Source of the DNA: Martelella mediterranea
GTDB lineage: Bacteria > Pseudomonadota > Alphaproteobacteria > Rhizobiales > Rhizobiaceae
NCBI GenBank assembly: GCA_003001975.1
Contig: PVUG01000001.1
Span: 422,791-486,790, forward strand
Length of the DNA: 64,000 nt
Direction of reading: 5' to 3'
The translations under genes and the position numbers were made by a program. The notes beneath the pieces are model-generated. The model was not told the DNA's origin, did no database searches, and saw only the letters and a list, made by a program, of their open reading frames with translations. Of the stretch, positions 42,680 through 51,658 are shown piece by piece (position 1 is the stretch's first letter; each line of letters starts with the position of its first letter).

Positions 42680-43168
42680 ATGAAGAACGCCGATGAAGAC
42701 CTGACATCGAAAAATGCCGAAGCCGTGATGAAGGCGATCCGGCGCATCGCGCATGCCATTGACATTCGCTCGAAACGCATCGGCCGGAAGACCGGGCTGA
42801 CCATTCCGCAGATTGTCGTATTGCAGGCTGTGAGCGACCAGGGCGCGCTGACCACGGCGGCGATCTCGAAACAGGCCGACCTCAGCCCGGCCACCACGGT
42901 GACCATTCTCGACAAGCTGGAAGCCAAGGGGCTGATTGAACGCAAGCGATCGGTCTCCGACAGGCGCAAGGTGCAGGCCGTTCTGACACGGGCGGGATCG
43001 CAAACCCTTGCCGGCGCGCCATCGCTTTTCGCCGACGGGTTTGCCGCGGAATTTTCCGCCTTCACCGAGCCCGAGCAGTTTTCCATCGTCACCTCTTTCA
43101 GGCGGGTCGCCGATCTCCTCGATCCGGAAGAAACGGCAAAGCCGGAGAATGGCTTCCTCAAACGCTGA
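42680..43168 (+). CDS. MarR family transcriptional regulator
   Basis: Winged-helix regulator of 162 residues with the recognition region AAISKQADLSPATTVTILDKLEAKGLI (short form: LSPATTVTILDKLEAKGL) and the wing SVSDRRKVQAVLT containing the conserved D-R. It is divergent from asnO-ngg-peptidase, as in other genomes carrying this trio, so it probably governs osmolyte synthesis together with its own expression. The ATG at 42680 is used. An in-frame TTG at 42668 is an alternative, and no strong ribosome binding site precedes either. Confidence 0.86.
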   Translation: MKNADEDLTSKNAEAVMKAIRRIAHAIDIRSKRIGRKTGLTIPQIVVLQAVSDQGALTTAAISKQADLSPATTVTILDKLEAKGLIERKRSVSDRRKVQAVLTRAGSQTLAGAPSLFADGFAAEFSAFTEPEQFSIVTSFRRVADLLDPEETAKPENGFLKR

Positions 43169-43179
43169 AACGTTGCGCC

Positions 43180-43452
43180 CTAATGGTTGCGCAAGGCGTC
43201 GATCAGTTCGCCCTTGTCCATCTTCGAGCGGCCCTCGATGCCGACCTCCTGCGCCTTGCGGTAAAGGTCCTCACGCGTCCACGCCACGTAGGAGGCGGAT
43301 TTTCCACCCTTTCTCGAGGGGGCCATGCGGTCATTTGCCTGCGCGTTGGCAATGCGCGCGGCTTTCTCCTTCGAGGCGCCGTCGGCGCGCAAAGCCTCGT
43401 AGGTCTCCTCATCCTTGATGGATGAACGATTGTTTTCCGTCGTCGTGGCCAT
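43180..43452 (-). CDS. small protein with Rho-N/SAP-like C-terminal fold
   Basis: The 90-residue protein has a polar N-terminus rich in Thr, Asn and Glu, and a basic middle (MAPSRKGGKSASY). The C-terminal helix-extended loop-helix is TREDLYRKAQEVGIEGRSKMDKGELIDAL (short form: LYRKAQEVGIEGRSKMDK), like the Rho N-terminal or SAP motif that binds nucleic acid. Such proteins are widespread in rhizobia, and their role is not well defined. It converges with the MarR gene. Confidence 0.75.
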   Translation of the reverse strand: MATTTENNRSSIKDEETYEALRADGASKEKAARIANAQANDRMAPSRKGGKSASYVAWTREDLYRKAQEVGIEGRSKMDKGELIDALRNH

Positions 43453-43541
43453 AACCCTGCCCTTCCATTCGAAGTTTTTTTGAAAACGTCGAAAATGGCC
43501 GGAAAGTTCCGTAAGGCAGAGCTTTGGCTCAGGCGTTGGGC

Positions 43542-43796
43542 CTATTTCTTGGCGCGGGCTTCTGCGCCGTCAACGATGGCGCGGATGGTATCGGCAACGC
43601 GGTACTGGAAGGCGAAGGACGCATCGGGATCCAGGCCAGGGTCCTCCTCCTGCCCCTTGACGGTCAGCAGACCGTCGAGTGCGGCGCGGAACACCGTCTG
43701 GCTTTCCCCCTCCCCGAGCGCCGCCGCCAGCGCAATCAACACTTCCTGATGCGCCGCCATCTGCGCTTCAAGCCTCTCGAGACGTTCTTCCGACAT
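43542..43796 (-). CDS. conserved hypothetical protein
   Basis: An 84-residue acidic protein with no recognised domain. It begins MSEERLERLEAQMAAHQEV, a likely short coiled coil, and ends in a basic ARAKK. The ATG at 43796 has GAGGAA upstream, which decides it over the longer frame to 43901. It lies between the SAP-like protein and exoD with no evident partner. Confidence 0.6.
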   Translation of the reverse strand: MSEERLERLEAQMAAHQEVLIALAAALGEGESQTVFRAALDGLLTVKGQEEDPGLDPDASFAFQYRVADTIRAIVDGAEARAKK

Positions 43797-43945
43797 GCGT
43801 TCCTCACAATTTTGGTTTTCATAAACAGGACACAGGCCGCATGATAAATCAATGGCAGCATCAATGATCGGGTGGCGATCCGGAACCGGACGGCGGTTCA
43901 AGGCGTTTGCAACAGAATATCCATCAATGACGGCAGGAGCCCTTC

Positions 43946-44551
43946 TTGGACCAGACCAACACGGCCGAACAGGAATTCAGTTCGCTGACTGCAATCGTCG
44001 AGCGCACGATTGCGGAAACCGGAAACGGCGAGGCTTCCGTCGAGCATCTGATGCGCTCCTTCGGCCATGCCTCCTTCATTCCGCTGCTGATCCTGCCCGC
44101 ACTGATCCTGATCACGCCGCTGAGCGGGGTGCCGGGCCTTTCGACCGTCTGCGGCCTGATCATCATGCTGATCGCCGCCCAGAGGCTCGTTGGCCACAAG
44201 CAGATATGGCTGCCCGGCTGGATCCGCCACCGCACGATCAAGACCCCGAAACTGCATGCGGGGCTGGAAAAGATCCTGCCCTTTACCCGTCTTGTCGACC
44301 GTGTCAGCCGCAAGCGGATGACCTTCCTGTTCCGCCCACCTCTGGTGCTGCTGCTGCCGCTTGCCTGCACGATCTTCGGCGCAGTGATGCCACTGATGGA
44401 AATCGTTCCGTTCTCGTCATCGCTGATCGGCGTGGCGGTAACGCTGATCGCCTTTTCGATGCTGACCCGCGACGGCCTGTTCGCGCTTCTGGCGCTCGTT
44501 CCCCTCGGCGTAGTCGTCTGGGCCGTTTCCAGCGTGTTGACGACAATCTAG
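43946..44551 (+). CDS. exoD: ExoD family exopolysaccharide-related membrane protein
   Basis: The 201-residue protein has the ExoD layout: a short cytoplasmic N-terminus (VEHLMRSFGHASFIPLLILPALI) and several membrane helices. ITPLSGVPGLSTVCGLII is the family core, and RKRMTFLFRPPLVLLLPLA comes before the last helices. ExoD is required for normal exopolysaccharide and alkaline tolerance in Sinorhizobium; its biochemical role is unclear. The start is a TTG at 43946 with CAGGAG seven bases upstream, as no ATG fits the frame. Confidence 0.86.
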   Translation: MDQTNTAEQEFSSLTAIVERTIAETGNGEASVEHLMRSFGHASFIPLLILPALILITPLSGVPGLSTVCGLIIMLIAAQRLVGHKQIWLPGWIRHRTIKTPKLHAGLEKILPFTRLVDRVSRKRMTFLFRPPLVLLLPLACTIFGAVMPLMEIVPFSSSLIGVAVTLIAFSMLTRDGLFALLALVPLGVVVWAVSSVLTTI

Positions 44552-44566
44552 CGGCCAAATGGGAGG

Positions 44567-45025
44567 CTACAGCGCCACCCAGCTCTGATCGATGACCGCT
44601 TCCATCGCCACATAGCTTGTCGTCCAGCTGACATAGGGCAGTTCGGAAATCTTCTCCGCCATGATCCGGCGGAAATGCTCCATGTCGCGCGTGCGCACCT
44701 TGATCTGGTAGTCGAACCCGCCGGCAATCAGATAGCATTCCTCCACTTCCGGGATCTGCCGCACGGCGTCGTTGAATTGCTGCAACGCTTTCTGCCGGGT
44801 GTCGCTCACCTTCACCGTGACATAGGTGACATGGGTCAGGCCGAGCTTGATCGGAGACAGCATCGCGCGGTACCCTTTGATCAGCCCCATTTCCTCCAGC
44901 TGCCGGACTCTCAGCGTAACCGGCGTCTTGGAGAGCCCGACCTTGCGCGCCAGTTCGGTCATGGAAATGCGTGCATCGACGACCAGTTCTTCAAGAATTT
45001 TGCGATTGATGGCATCGATTTCCAT
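44567..45025 (-). CDS. putR: Lrp/AsnC-type activator of proline utilisation PutR
   Basis: Lrp-type regulator of 152 residues with a winged helix (AINRKILEELVVDARISM to GLSKTPVTLRVRQLEEMGL) and a RAM domain (VEECYLIAGGFDYQIKVRTRD). It is divergent from putA across 115 bases, the layout of putR-putA in Agrobacterium, where PutR activates putA in response to proline. The ATG at 45025 (MEIDAINRK) is chosen over the longer frame because it fits the family start. The dyad at 45052 is a likely binding site. Confidence 0.88.
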   Translation of the reverse strand: MEIDAINRKILEELVVDARISMTELARKVGLSKTPVTLRVRQLEEMGLIKGYRAMLSPIKLGLTHVTYVTVKVSDTRQKALQQFNDAVRQIPEVEECYLIAGGFDYQIKVRTRDMEHFRRIMAEKISELPYVSWTTSYVAMEAVIDQSWVAL

Positions 45026-45051
45026 TGCAACATCCGTTTTTTTGGGTCCTT

Positions 45052-45084
45052 CTTTGTTACTTATGACCAAATAAACGAACAAAG
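45052..45084. promoter_or_regulatory. hyphenated dyad in the putR-putA intergenic region
   Basis: CTTTGTT (45052-45058) and AACAAAG (45078-45084) are perfectly complementary with AT-rich sequence between them. The size suits Lrp-type binding, so PutR is the likely ligand. Confidence 0.5.
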
Positions 45085-45140
45085 CTAGTCGCATCGCCTA
45101 CGCAATTGACGTTAGTCTGACAAAAAATGAGGAGCAGACT

Positions 45141-48100
45141 TTGGCCGACATTCCCTTCCCAGCGCTCGGTTTCGAGCAGAAATTCGCCCCTGACGCACCG
45201 CTTCTGGCAGCACTTGCCGAAAACGCTGCCATCGCGCCGGACGAACGCGCGGCAATCAGCAAACGCGCGGCCGATCTCGTCTGCCGCATCCGTTCCGAAA
45301 GCAAGCCGACGCTGATGGAGCATTTTCTGGCCGAATACGGGCTTTCCACGCGCGAGGGCGTGGCGCTGATGTGTCTGGCGGAAGCCATGCTGCGGGTGCC
45401 GGACCGGTTCACCATCGACGCGCTGATCGAAGACAAGATCGCGCCATCGGAATGGAACAGCCATCTCGGCACGGCCGCCTCCTCACTGGTCAACGCCTCC
45501 ACCTGGGCGCTGATGCTGACCGGCAAGGTGCTGGATGAACGCTCCGACCCCGGCATCGCCAACACGCTCCACGGTCTGGTCAAGCGCATGGGCGAACCGG
45601 TGATCCGCACCGCCGTGACCCGCGCCATGAAGGAGATGGGCCGCCAGTTCGTGCTGGGCGAAACCATCGAGGATGCGCTGAGGCGCGGCGACGGCCGGAT
45701 GAAGCAGGGCTTCACCTATTCCTTCGACATGCTCGGCGAAGCGGCGATGACGGCGGATGACGCTGCGCGCTATGACCGCCATTATGAAAACGCGATCAAG
45801 GCCATCGGCAAGGCTGCGGTTCACGAGAATATCGTCGACAATCCCGGTATATCCATCAAGCTTTCCGCCCTTCACCCGCGCTACGAGGTGGCCAAGGAAG
45901 AACGCGTGATGGAAGAGCTGGTGCCAATCGTCAAGCGCCTTTCCGCGCAGGCCCGGGACGCCGGGATCGCGCTGCATATCGATGCGGAGGAACAGGCCCG
46001 TCTGGCGCTGTCCTTCAAGGTCATCGACGCGGTGATGGCCGATCCCGCGCTGGACGGCTGGGACGGGTTCGGCGTTGTCGTGCAGGCCTATGGCAAGCGC
46101 GCCGATGCGGCCATCGATGCGCTTTACGACATGGCGACGCGCTATGATCGCAAGATCAATGTCCGCCTCGTCAAGGGTGCCTACTGGGACACGGAAATGA
46201 AGCTTGCCCAGGTCAACGGCATGCCGGATTTCCCGCTTTTTTCCACCAAGGCCGCGACCGATGTCGCCTATCTCTGCCTGGCGCGGAAGCTTTTTACGAT
46301 GGGGGACCGCATCTTCCCGCAATTCGCCTCGCACAACGCCCACACGATTGCCGCCGTTCTGGAACTTGCCGACGGCCGCCCCTACGAGCTGCAGCGCCTC
46401 CACGGCATGGGTGAGCGCCTGCATGACATTGTGAAGAAGGAAACAGGCGGCCATTGCCGGATTTACGCACCGGTCGGCGCCCACCGCGATCTTCTGGCCT
46501 ATCTGGTGCGCCGCCTGCTGGAAAACGGCGCAAACTCCTCCTTCGTCCACCAGATCGTCGATAATAATATTGCACCGGAAACCGTTGCCAGCGACCCCTT
46601 CGAGGCCGTGAAAACCGCAACGCCACCGGCCGCATTGAAGCGTCCTGCCGATATATTCGGCGAGGGCCGCGTTGCCGCGCGCGGATGGGACACGACCGCC
46701 GATGACGTGCTGGCGGCAATCGAGGACGCGCGCAACACGCCGCTTCCCGACGGCAAACCGCTGACGGTCTCCGAGCCGACGGGCACAACCGTCACCGTTA
46801 AAAACCCCGCGACGGGCGAGACTGTCGGCACTGTGCTGGAGGCCGGCGAGGCAACCGTCGCCCGCGCCTTTGACGATGCCGCAATCTGGGATGCCCCGCC
46901 GAGCGAACGCGCCGCCGTGCTGCGTAAGGCCGCCGATCTTTACGAAGAAAATTACGGCGTGCTGTTCGCGCTTCTGGCGAAGGAAGCGGGCAAGACCATT
47001 GCCGACGCCATCGGCGAGGTGCGCGAGGCCGTCGACTTCCTGCGCTACTATGCCCGCGAGGGCGAAAACACGGTGCGGGGGCCGCGCGGCATCATCGCCG
47101 CCATCAGCCCGTGGAATTTTCCGCTGGCAATCTTCACCGGCCAGATTTCCGCCGCACTCATGGCCGGCAATGCGGTGCTGTGCAAACCCGCCGAACAGAC
47201 GCAGATGATTGCCCACAAGGCCGTTGAACTTCTGCATGAGGCTGGCGTGCCGCGTTCAGCGCTTCAACTGCTGACCGGCGACGGCCCCACGGTCGGTGCA
47301 GCGCTGACAGCCGACAAACGCGTTTCCGGCGCCGTCTTCACCGGCTCGATTGACACGGCCAAGCTGATCGAAAAATCGATTGCCGAAAATCTTGCGCCCG
47401 GCACGCCGCTGATTGCCGAAACCGGCGGCCTCAACGCCATGATCGTCGACAGTACCGCGCTTCCCGAACAGGCCGTGCGCGATATCGTCGCCTCCGCCTT
47501 CCAGTCGGCCGGCCAGCGCTGCTCGGCCCTGCGCTGCCTTTATATTCAGGAGGACACCGCCGACCATCTGATTAAGATGATCAAGGGCGCGATGGACGAG
47601 CTTGCCGTGGGTGATCCGTGGCTGTTTTCCACCGATGTCGGCCCGGTGATCGATGCCGAGGCCCGCGATGGCATCGCCGCCTATCTGAAGGAGAAATCCG
47701 GCAGCATCCTGCATCAGTTGAAGACACCGGAAACCGGCACCTTCATTGCACCGACCATGCTCAAGGTGAACGGCATCGATGATCTGGAGCGCGAAATCTT
47801 CGGCCCGGTTCTCCACGTGGCCACCTACAAGGCCCGCGATCTGGAAAAGGTTGTCGACACGGTCAACGCCCGCGGCTACGGCCTGACCTTCGGCCTGCAC
47901 ACCCGCATCGACGACCGCGTACAGGCCGTGTCGGAGAGCATCCATGTCGGCAATATCTATGTGAACCGCAACCAGATCGGCGCGGTCGTCGGCTCCCAGC
48001 CCTTCGGCGGCGAGGGCCTTTCCGGCACGGGACCGAAGGCCGGCGGACCGCATTATCTGCCGCGCTTCCTCACCCCCGCCTCCGGGCAGGAAGGCGGCGA

Positions 48101-48551
48101 GGACTGGAGCAGCAATGCCGATATCAAGCCGGTCGAGGCCATGCTGTCGGCGCTTGCCGAAATCAAGCGCGATGAAGAGCTGATGCCGGGGGTCACCGGC
48201 GAGCTGAACCGGCTCGCCTTCTACACCCGCCCGCCGCTTCTCTGCCTCGGCCCCGGCAAGGAAATCGCCGCTGCCCAGAAGGCGGCCGTCGAAGCCCTTG
48301 GCGGACGCGCGATTGCCGTTGACGGCCATGTCGAACCGGAGACCCTGACGAAACTCGACGGCTTTTCCGGCGCCTTGTGGTGGGGCGACGAGACGATCGC
48401 GCGGGCTTTTGCCGGCGCGCTCGCCCGACGGTCCGGCCCCGTCCTGCCGCTGATCACCGCCATGCCGGACAAGGCCCATGTTCTGCATGAACGCCATCTC
48501 TGCGTCGACACAACAGCCTCCGGCGGCAATGCCAGCCTGCTGGCGGGGTAG
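45141..48551 (+). CDS. putA: bifunctional proline dehydrogenase / P5C dehydrogenase PutA
   Basis: The 1136-residue enzyme oxidises proline to glutamate in two steps. The FAD proline dehydrogenase barrel (to about residue 470) includes NPGISIKLSALHPRYE and VRLVKGAYWDTEMK. The aldehyde dehydrogenase domain (about 550-990) has ISPWNFPLAIFTGQ, ETGGLNAMIVDS and the catalytic cysteine of AGQRCSALRC. A short C-terminal domain closes the tunnel. The N-terminal ribbon-helix-helix found in enterobacterial PutA is absent, so regulation falls to PutR. The start is a TTG at 45141 with GAGGAGCAG upstream. Confidence 0.96.
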   Translation: MADIPFPALGFEQKFAPDAPLLAALAENAAIAPDERAAISKRAADLVCRIRSESKPTLMEHFLAEYGLSTREGVALMCLAEAMLRVPDRFTIDALIEDKIAPSEWNSHLGTAASSLVNASTWALMLTGKVLDERSDPGIANTLHGLVKRMGEPVIRTAVTRAMKEMGRQFVLGETIEDALRRGDGRMKQGFTYSFDMLGEAAMTADDAARYDRHYENAIKAIGKAAVHENIVDNPGISIKLSALHPRYEVAKEERVMEELVPIVKRLSAQARDAGIALHIDAEEQARLALSFKVIDAVMADPALDGWDGFGVVVQAYGKRADAAIDALYDMATRYDRKINVRLVKGAYWDTEMKLAQVNGMPDFPLFSTKAATDVAYLCLARKLFTMGDRIFPQFASHNAHTIAAVLELADGRPYELQRLHGMGERLHDIVKKETGGHCRIYAPVGAHRDLLAYLVRRLLENGANSSFVHQIVDNNIAPETVASDPFEAVKTATPPAALKRPADIFGEGRVAARGWDTTADDVLAAIEDARNTPLPDGKPLTVSEPTGTTVTVKNPATGETVGTVLEAGEATVARAFDDAAIWDAPPSERAAVLRKAADLYEENYGVLFALLAKEAGKTIADAIGEVREAVDFLRYYAREGENTVRGPRGIIAAISPWNFPLAIFTGQISAALMAGNAVLCKPAEQTQMIAHKAVELLHEAGVPRSALQLLTGDGPTVGAALTADKRVSGAVFTGSIDTAKLIEKSIAENLAPGTPLIAETGGLNAMIVDSTALPEQAVRDIVASAFQSAGQRCSALRCLYIQEDTADHLIKMIKGAMDELAVGDPWLFSTDVGPVIDAEARDGIAAYLKEKSGSILHQLKTPETGTFIAPTMLKVNGIDDLEREIFGPVLHVATYKARDLEKVVDTVNARGYGLTFGLHTRIDDRVQAVSESIHVGNIYVNRNQIGAVVGSQPFGGEGLSGTGPKAGGPHYLPRFLTPASGQEGGEDWSSNADIKPVEAMLSALAEIKRDEELMPGVTGELNRLAFYTRPPLLCLGPGKEIAAAQKAAVEALGGRAIAVDGHVEPETLTKLDGFSGALWWGDETIARAFAGALARRSGPVLPLITAMPDKAHVLHERHLCVDTTASGGNASLLAG

Positions 48552-48562
48552 CAACGGACCTG

Positions 48563-48601
48563 TCGTTGTGGCGGATTTCCGAAAGGCACCCGCCACAACG
48601 A
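48563..48601 (+). terminator. hairpin after putA
   Basis: TCGTTGTGGCGG (48563-48574) and CCGCCACAACGA (48590-48601) form a perfect 12-base stem 12 bases after the putA stop. There is no T run, so it may act with Rho or as a 3'-end stabiliser between the convergent genes. Confidence 0.6.
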
Positions 48602-48663
48602 CGTCAGGATAAAGGTCGATTTTGTCGGCAGTTTTCGCGAAACCGCTTTCCGGCCTCAGCCGT

Positions 48664-50250
48664 TCAGTCTGCCAGCGCAAGGCCGTCGGCGCGCGGATCG
48701 GTTGCCGCCTCCATCAACCCGCTCTCATGCAGCACGACGGCGCCGGCATGGCCCGCCGCGTCGGAGAATGCAGGCAGCATTTCGACGTCATGCCCGGCCG
48801 CCTTCAACGCTGCGACCAGCGCCGGATCGAACCGGTCTTCAAGCTTCAGCGTCGCGGTTTCCTCCCCCCACGTGCGTCCAAGCAGCCAGCGCGGTGCGGT
48901 CACTGCAGCCTGAAGCTCCTGGCCAAACTGCACATAACGCGAGAACACCGCGGCCTGTGTCTGCGGCTGCCCCTCGCCGCCCATCGTGCCGTAAGCCATC
49001 ACACGGCCATCCTTCAGATGTGCCAGAGCCGGGTTCAGCGTGTGGAACGGGCGCTTGCCGGGCGCAAGCTGATTGGGACCCGGCAAAAGCGAAAACCCGG
49101 CACCGCGGTTCTGGAAGAAAACACCGGTTTCGGGACAAGTCAGCCCCGAGCCAAACTCCCAGTAAACACTCTGGATGAAGGAGACGACATTGCCGTAACG
49201 ATCCGCCGCGCCCATCCAGATCGTATCGCCTTCTGCCGGCTCATGAGGCCACGGCAAAGCGGTCTTCCTGTCGATCTTCTCCGCAAGCGCATCGAGACGA
49301 TCTGCGGAAAGCCAGTTCTCAGCCGGTTCGGCCATGAAATCGGGATCGCCAAGCCCGGCATTGCGCAGGATGAAGGCCTGTTTCGTGGCTTCGACCAGAC
49401 CGTGGAGATGCGCAAATCCCTCGCCCTCCCCGACCCCGAGCCGGTCGAACAGCGCCAGGATCATCAGCGATGCCACGCCCTGCGTCGGCGCGGTCATGTT
49501 CATCAGCCTGCCATGCGATGTATTGACCTCAAGCGGGTCGACCATGCGCGCCTCGTAGGCTGCAAAGTCATCAAGGCGCAGCGGCGAGCCATTGTCTTCC
49601 AGAAAACCCGCATGGATGCGCGCCAGCGCGCCCGAATAATAGGACGATAATCCTTCGGCCACGAGTTGTCGCAACGTCGATGCCAGCGGTTTCTGGCAAA
49701 GCCGCGCGCCGGCTTCGGGCGCCTTGCCATCGATCAGAAACGTTCCGGCAAAACCGGGAACATTGCAAAGCCCGTCGAACTTGTCCGCCGTGCACTGCGC
49801 CTGGTTTCCGGTGACAGCGATCCCGTTTTCGGCATAGTTGATTGCTGCGGCCAGCAGCGTTTCAAGCGGCAGGCGCTTTTCGGCGGGCACCAGCGACAGC
49901 GCCTTTTCCCAGCCGCCAATCGTGCCCGGCACGGTAAGCGCGGCAGGGCCTCCGCGCGTCGGCATGGTCGTGGAAAACCCGCGCGCCGCATACCATTCGG
50001 GCGTTGCCAGACGCGCGGCCTGCCCGCAGGCGGAAATCCCGGCCACTTTTTCGCCGGGGCGGTGGATCAGCCAGAAGCCGTCGCCACCGATCCCGTTCAT
50101 ATGCGGATAGGTGACCGCAATCGTCGCAGCGGCGGCAACCATGGCCTCGATGGCCGTGCCGCCGGCCTGCAGAATGTCCCGCCCCGTCAGTGCGGCTGCA
50201 CGATGCGGAGCGGAAAATGCTCCGTCAAAACCTGTCGCGGAATGCAGCAT
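48664..50250 (-). CDS. gamma-glutamyltransferase family protein
   Basis: An N-terminal-nucleophile hydrolase of the GGT family, 528 residues. It has GGTAIEAMVAAAATIAVTYPHMNGIGGDGFW near the N-terminus (short form: PHMNGIGGDGFW). The processing site is in EGDTIWMGAADRYGN, where Thr would become the nucleophile of the small subunit. No clear signal peptide is present, so this is closer to the cytoplasmic YwrD-like branch than to periplasmic GGT. That branch has uncertain substrates. The amidase gene lies directly upstream in the same orientation (seven-base gap), suggesting a shared amide- or glutamyl-compound pathway. Confidence 0.85.
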   Translation of the reverse strand: MLHSATGFDGAFSAPHRAAALTGRDILQAGGTAIEAMVAAAATIAVTYPHMNGIGGDGFWLIHRPGEKVAGISACGQAARLATPEWYAARGFSTTMPTRGGPAALTVPGTIGGWEKALSLVPAEKRLPLETLLAAAINYAENGIAVTGNQAQCTADKFDGLCNVPGFAGTFLIDGKAPEAGARLCQKPLASTLRQLVAEGLSSYYSGALARIHAGFLEDNGSPLRLDDFAAYEARMVDPLEVNTSHGRLMNMTAPTQGVASLMILALFDRLGVGEGEGFAHLHGLVEATKQAFILRNAGLGDPDFMAEPAENWLSADRLDALAEKIDRKTALPWPHEPAEGDTIWMGAADRYGNVVSFIQSVYWEFGSGLTCPETGVFFQNRGAGFSLLPGPNQLAPGKRPFHTLNPALAHLKDGRVMAYGTMGGEGQPQTQAAVFSRYVQFGQELQAAVTAPRWLLGRTWGEETATLKLEDRFDPALVAALKAAGHDVEMLPAFSDAAGHAGAVVLHESGLMEAATDPRADGLALAD

Positions 50251-50257
50251 GATGCCC

Positions 50258-51415
50258 TCAGATGAAACGTTTCGCCACCTCGATCAGCAACCGGTCGCTG
50301 CCGGGCGCGCCGACAAGCGAAAGCCCGAGCGGCGACCCCTGGCTTGCCACCAGCGGTACGGATATTTGCGGCAACCCGCCGTGACCGGCAATGGCAAGCA
50401 TGGTCAGGGCATGGCTACGAAACGTCTCGAAAATATCGTCACCGGCCGTCAACAGCGGCGCAGGACCCGGAGAGGTCGGGTAGACCATGACGGTTCCGGG
50501 GACCAGCACCCGTTTCAGATGCGTGCGGAAGGCCTCGCGCCTGGCCTGGGCCTCCTCGAATTCGGCCGGTGTGATCTTCGCGGCGATGGAAAACCGTTGA
50601 CCGACGTCGGAACCGAATTCGGGCGCGCGCTTTTCGATCCAGCCGCCGAAATGCTGCCAGGCCTCATAGCCCTGATGGTTGCGAAATACCGGCAGCAGCG
50701 CCTTCAGGTCGCCGCCCGGCAGAAGCGGACTGTCATTGCGGTCGCCCTTCGGCAGGGCCGATTTCAAGGCCGCCGCCGCCTCATCCTCGCATAGCCGCCA
50801 GACATCGGAAGGGTAGACCAGCCGGACGTCGCCCTCTGCGGCCTGTCCTTCCGCAAAGATTTCACCGAGCTGCGAGAGCGTTTCCAGATCGCGGGTCAAA
50901 AAACCCGGCACATCATAGCTTTCGGCAAGCGGCAACAGCCCCTCGCCCGACACCAGACCATGGGTCGGCCGCCAGCCGAAAAGCCCGCAGAACGAAGCCG
51001 GCAGACGCACCGAACCGCCGGTATCCGAACCCAGACCGATATCGGCAAGCCCCGATGCAACGGCAGAGGCCGAGCCCGAAGACGACCCACCGGGCACGCG
51101 CGAGGGCGCCGCCGGATTTTCCGGAGTGCCGAAACGGGCATTCATCCCCATCAGACTATAGGCCAGCTCATCCATATGGACCTTGCCGACAAGGGCCGCA
51201 CCATTGTCGAGAAGGGTCTGGACGGCGGCAGCATTGTGATCGGCCGGCGACTGGTCTTCGGCCCATTCGGGATTGCCGCCGCCGGTGACGGTGCCCTCGA
51301 TGTCGAAATTGTCTTTCACGGCAACGGTCAACCCTGCCAGACGGTCGGAAACCGGCGCTGCGAGCGTGATGGGAGGTTCGAAACGTTCAACAAAGGGTCC
51401 GATGGATTGCGTCAT
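50258..51415 (-). CDS. amidase signature family hydrolase
   Basis: The 385-residue amidase has the Ser-cisSer-Lys triad: Lys in LTVAVKDNFDIEG, the first Ser of GGSSSGSASAVASG, and the nucleophilic Ser of GSDTGGSVRLPASFCG. The substrate is not readable; members range from indoleacetamide hydrolase to GatA. The protein is shorter than GatA and has no gatB/gatC neighbours, so it is not the tRNA amidotransferase. It probably forms an operon with the GGT-like gene downstream. Confidence 0.9.
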   Translation of the reverse strand: MTQSIGPFVERFEPPITLAAPVSDRLAGLTVAVKDNFDIEGTVTGGGNPEWAEDQSPADHNAAAVQTLLDNGAALVGKVHMDELAYSLMGMNARFGTPENPAAPSRVPGGSSSGSASAVASGLADIGLGSDTGGSVRLPASFCGLFGWRPTHGLVSGEGLLPLAESYDVPGFLTRDLETLSQLGEIFAEGQAAEGDVRLVYPSDVWRLCEDEAAAALKSALPKGDRNDSPLLPGGDLKALLPVFRNHQGYEAWQHFGGWIEKRAPEFGSDVGQRFSIAAKITPAEFEEAQARREAFRTHLKRVLVPGTVMVYPTSPGPAPLLTAGDDIFETFRSHALTMLAIAGHGGLPQISVPLVASQGSPLGLSLVGAPGSDRLLIEVAKRFI

Positions 51416-51658
51416 GAGGCATGCCCGCTACTGGAGGAATGATCACCGGAGCATGCACGCAGCCCGTTGAAAACGCAACGCGAAGCTTGAAGCCGAAACG
51501 GCTGCCCTCATCGAGAAAAGCGCGTTGGCAAGACCGTTTTCCCGACGGGACATTTCAACCGAATGAGCGTTTCTGTGCCTGTTTGTTTGCTTTCTCGCGG
51601 CTCTGGCTGTTTAACAGAATCAGGGATTATCGGCAGAACGTTTCTCTCGGGGGAGGAG

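Noticed and set aside
45483..47237. 584-codon frame antisense to putA
   Set aside because: PutA motifs are complete on the other strand, and the antisense product is rich in His/Gly/Arg with no recognisable domain.
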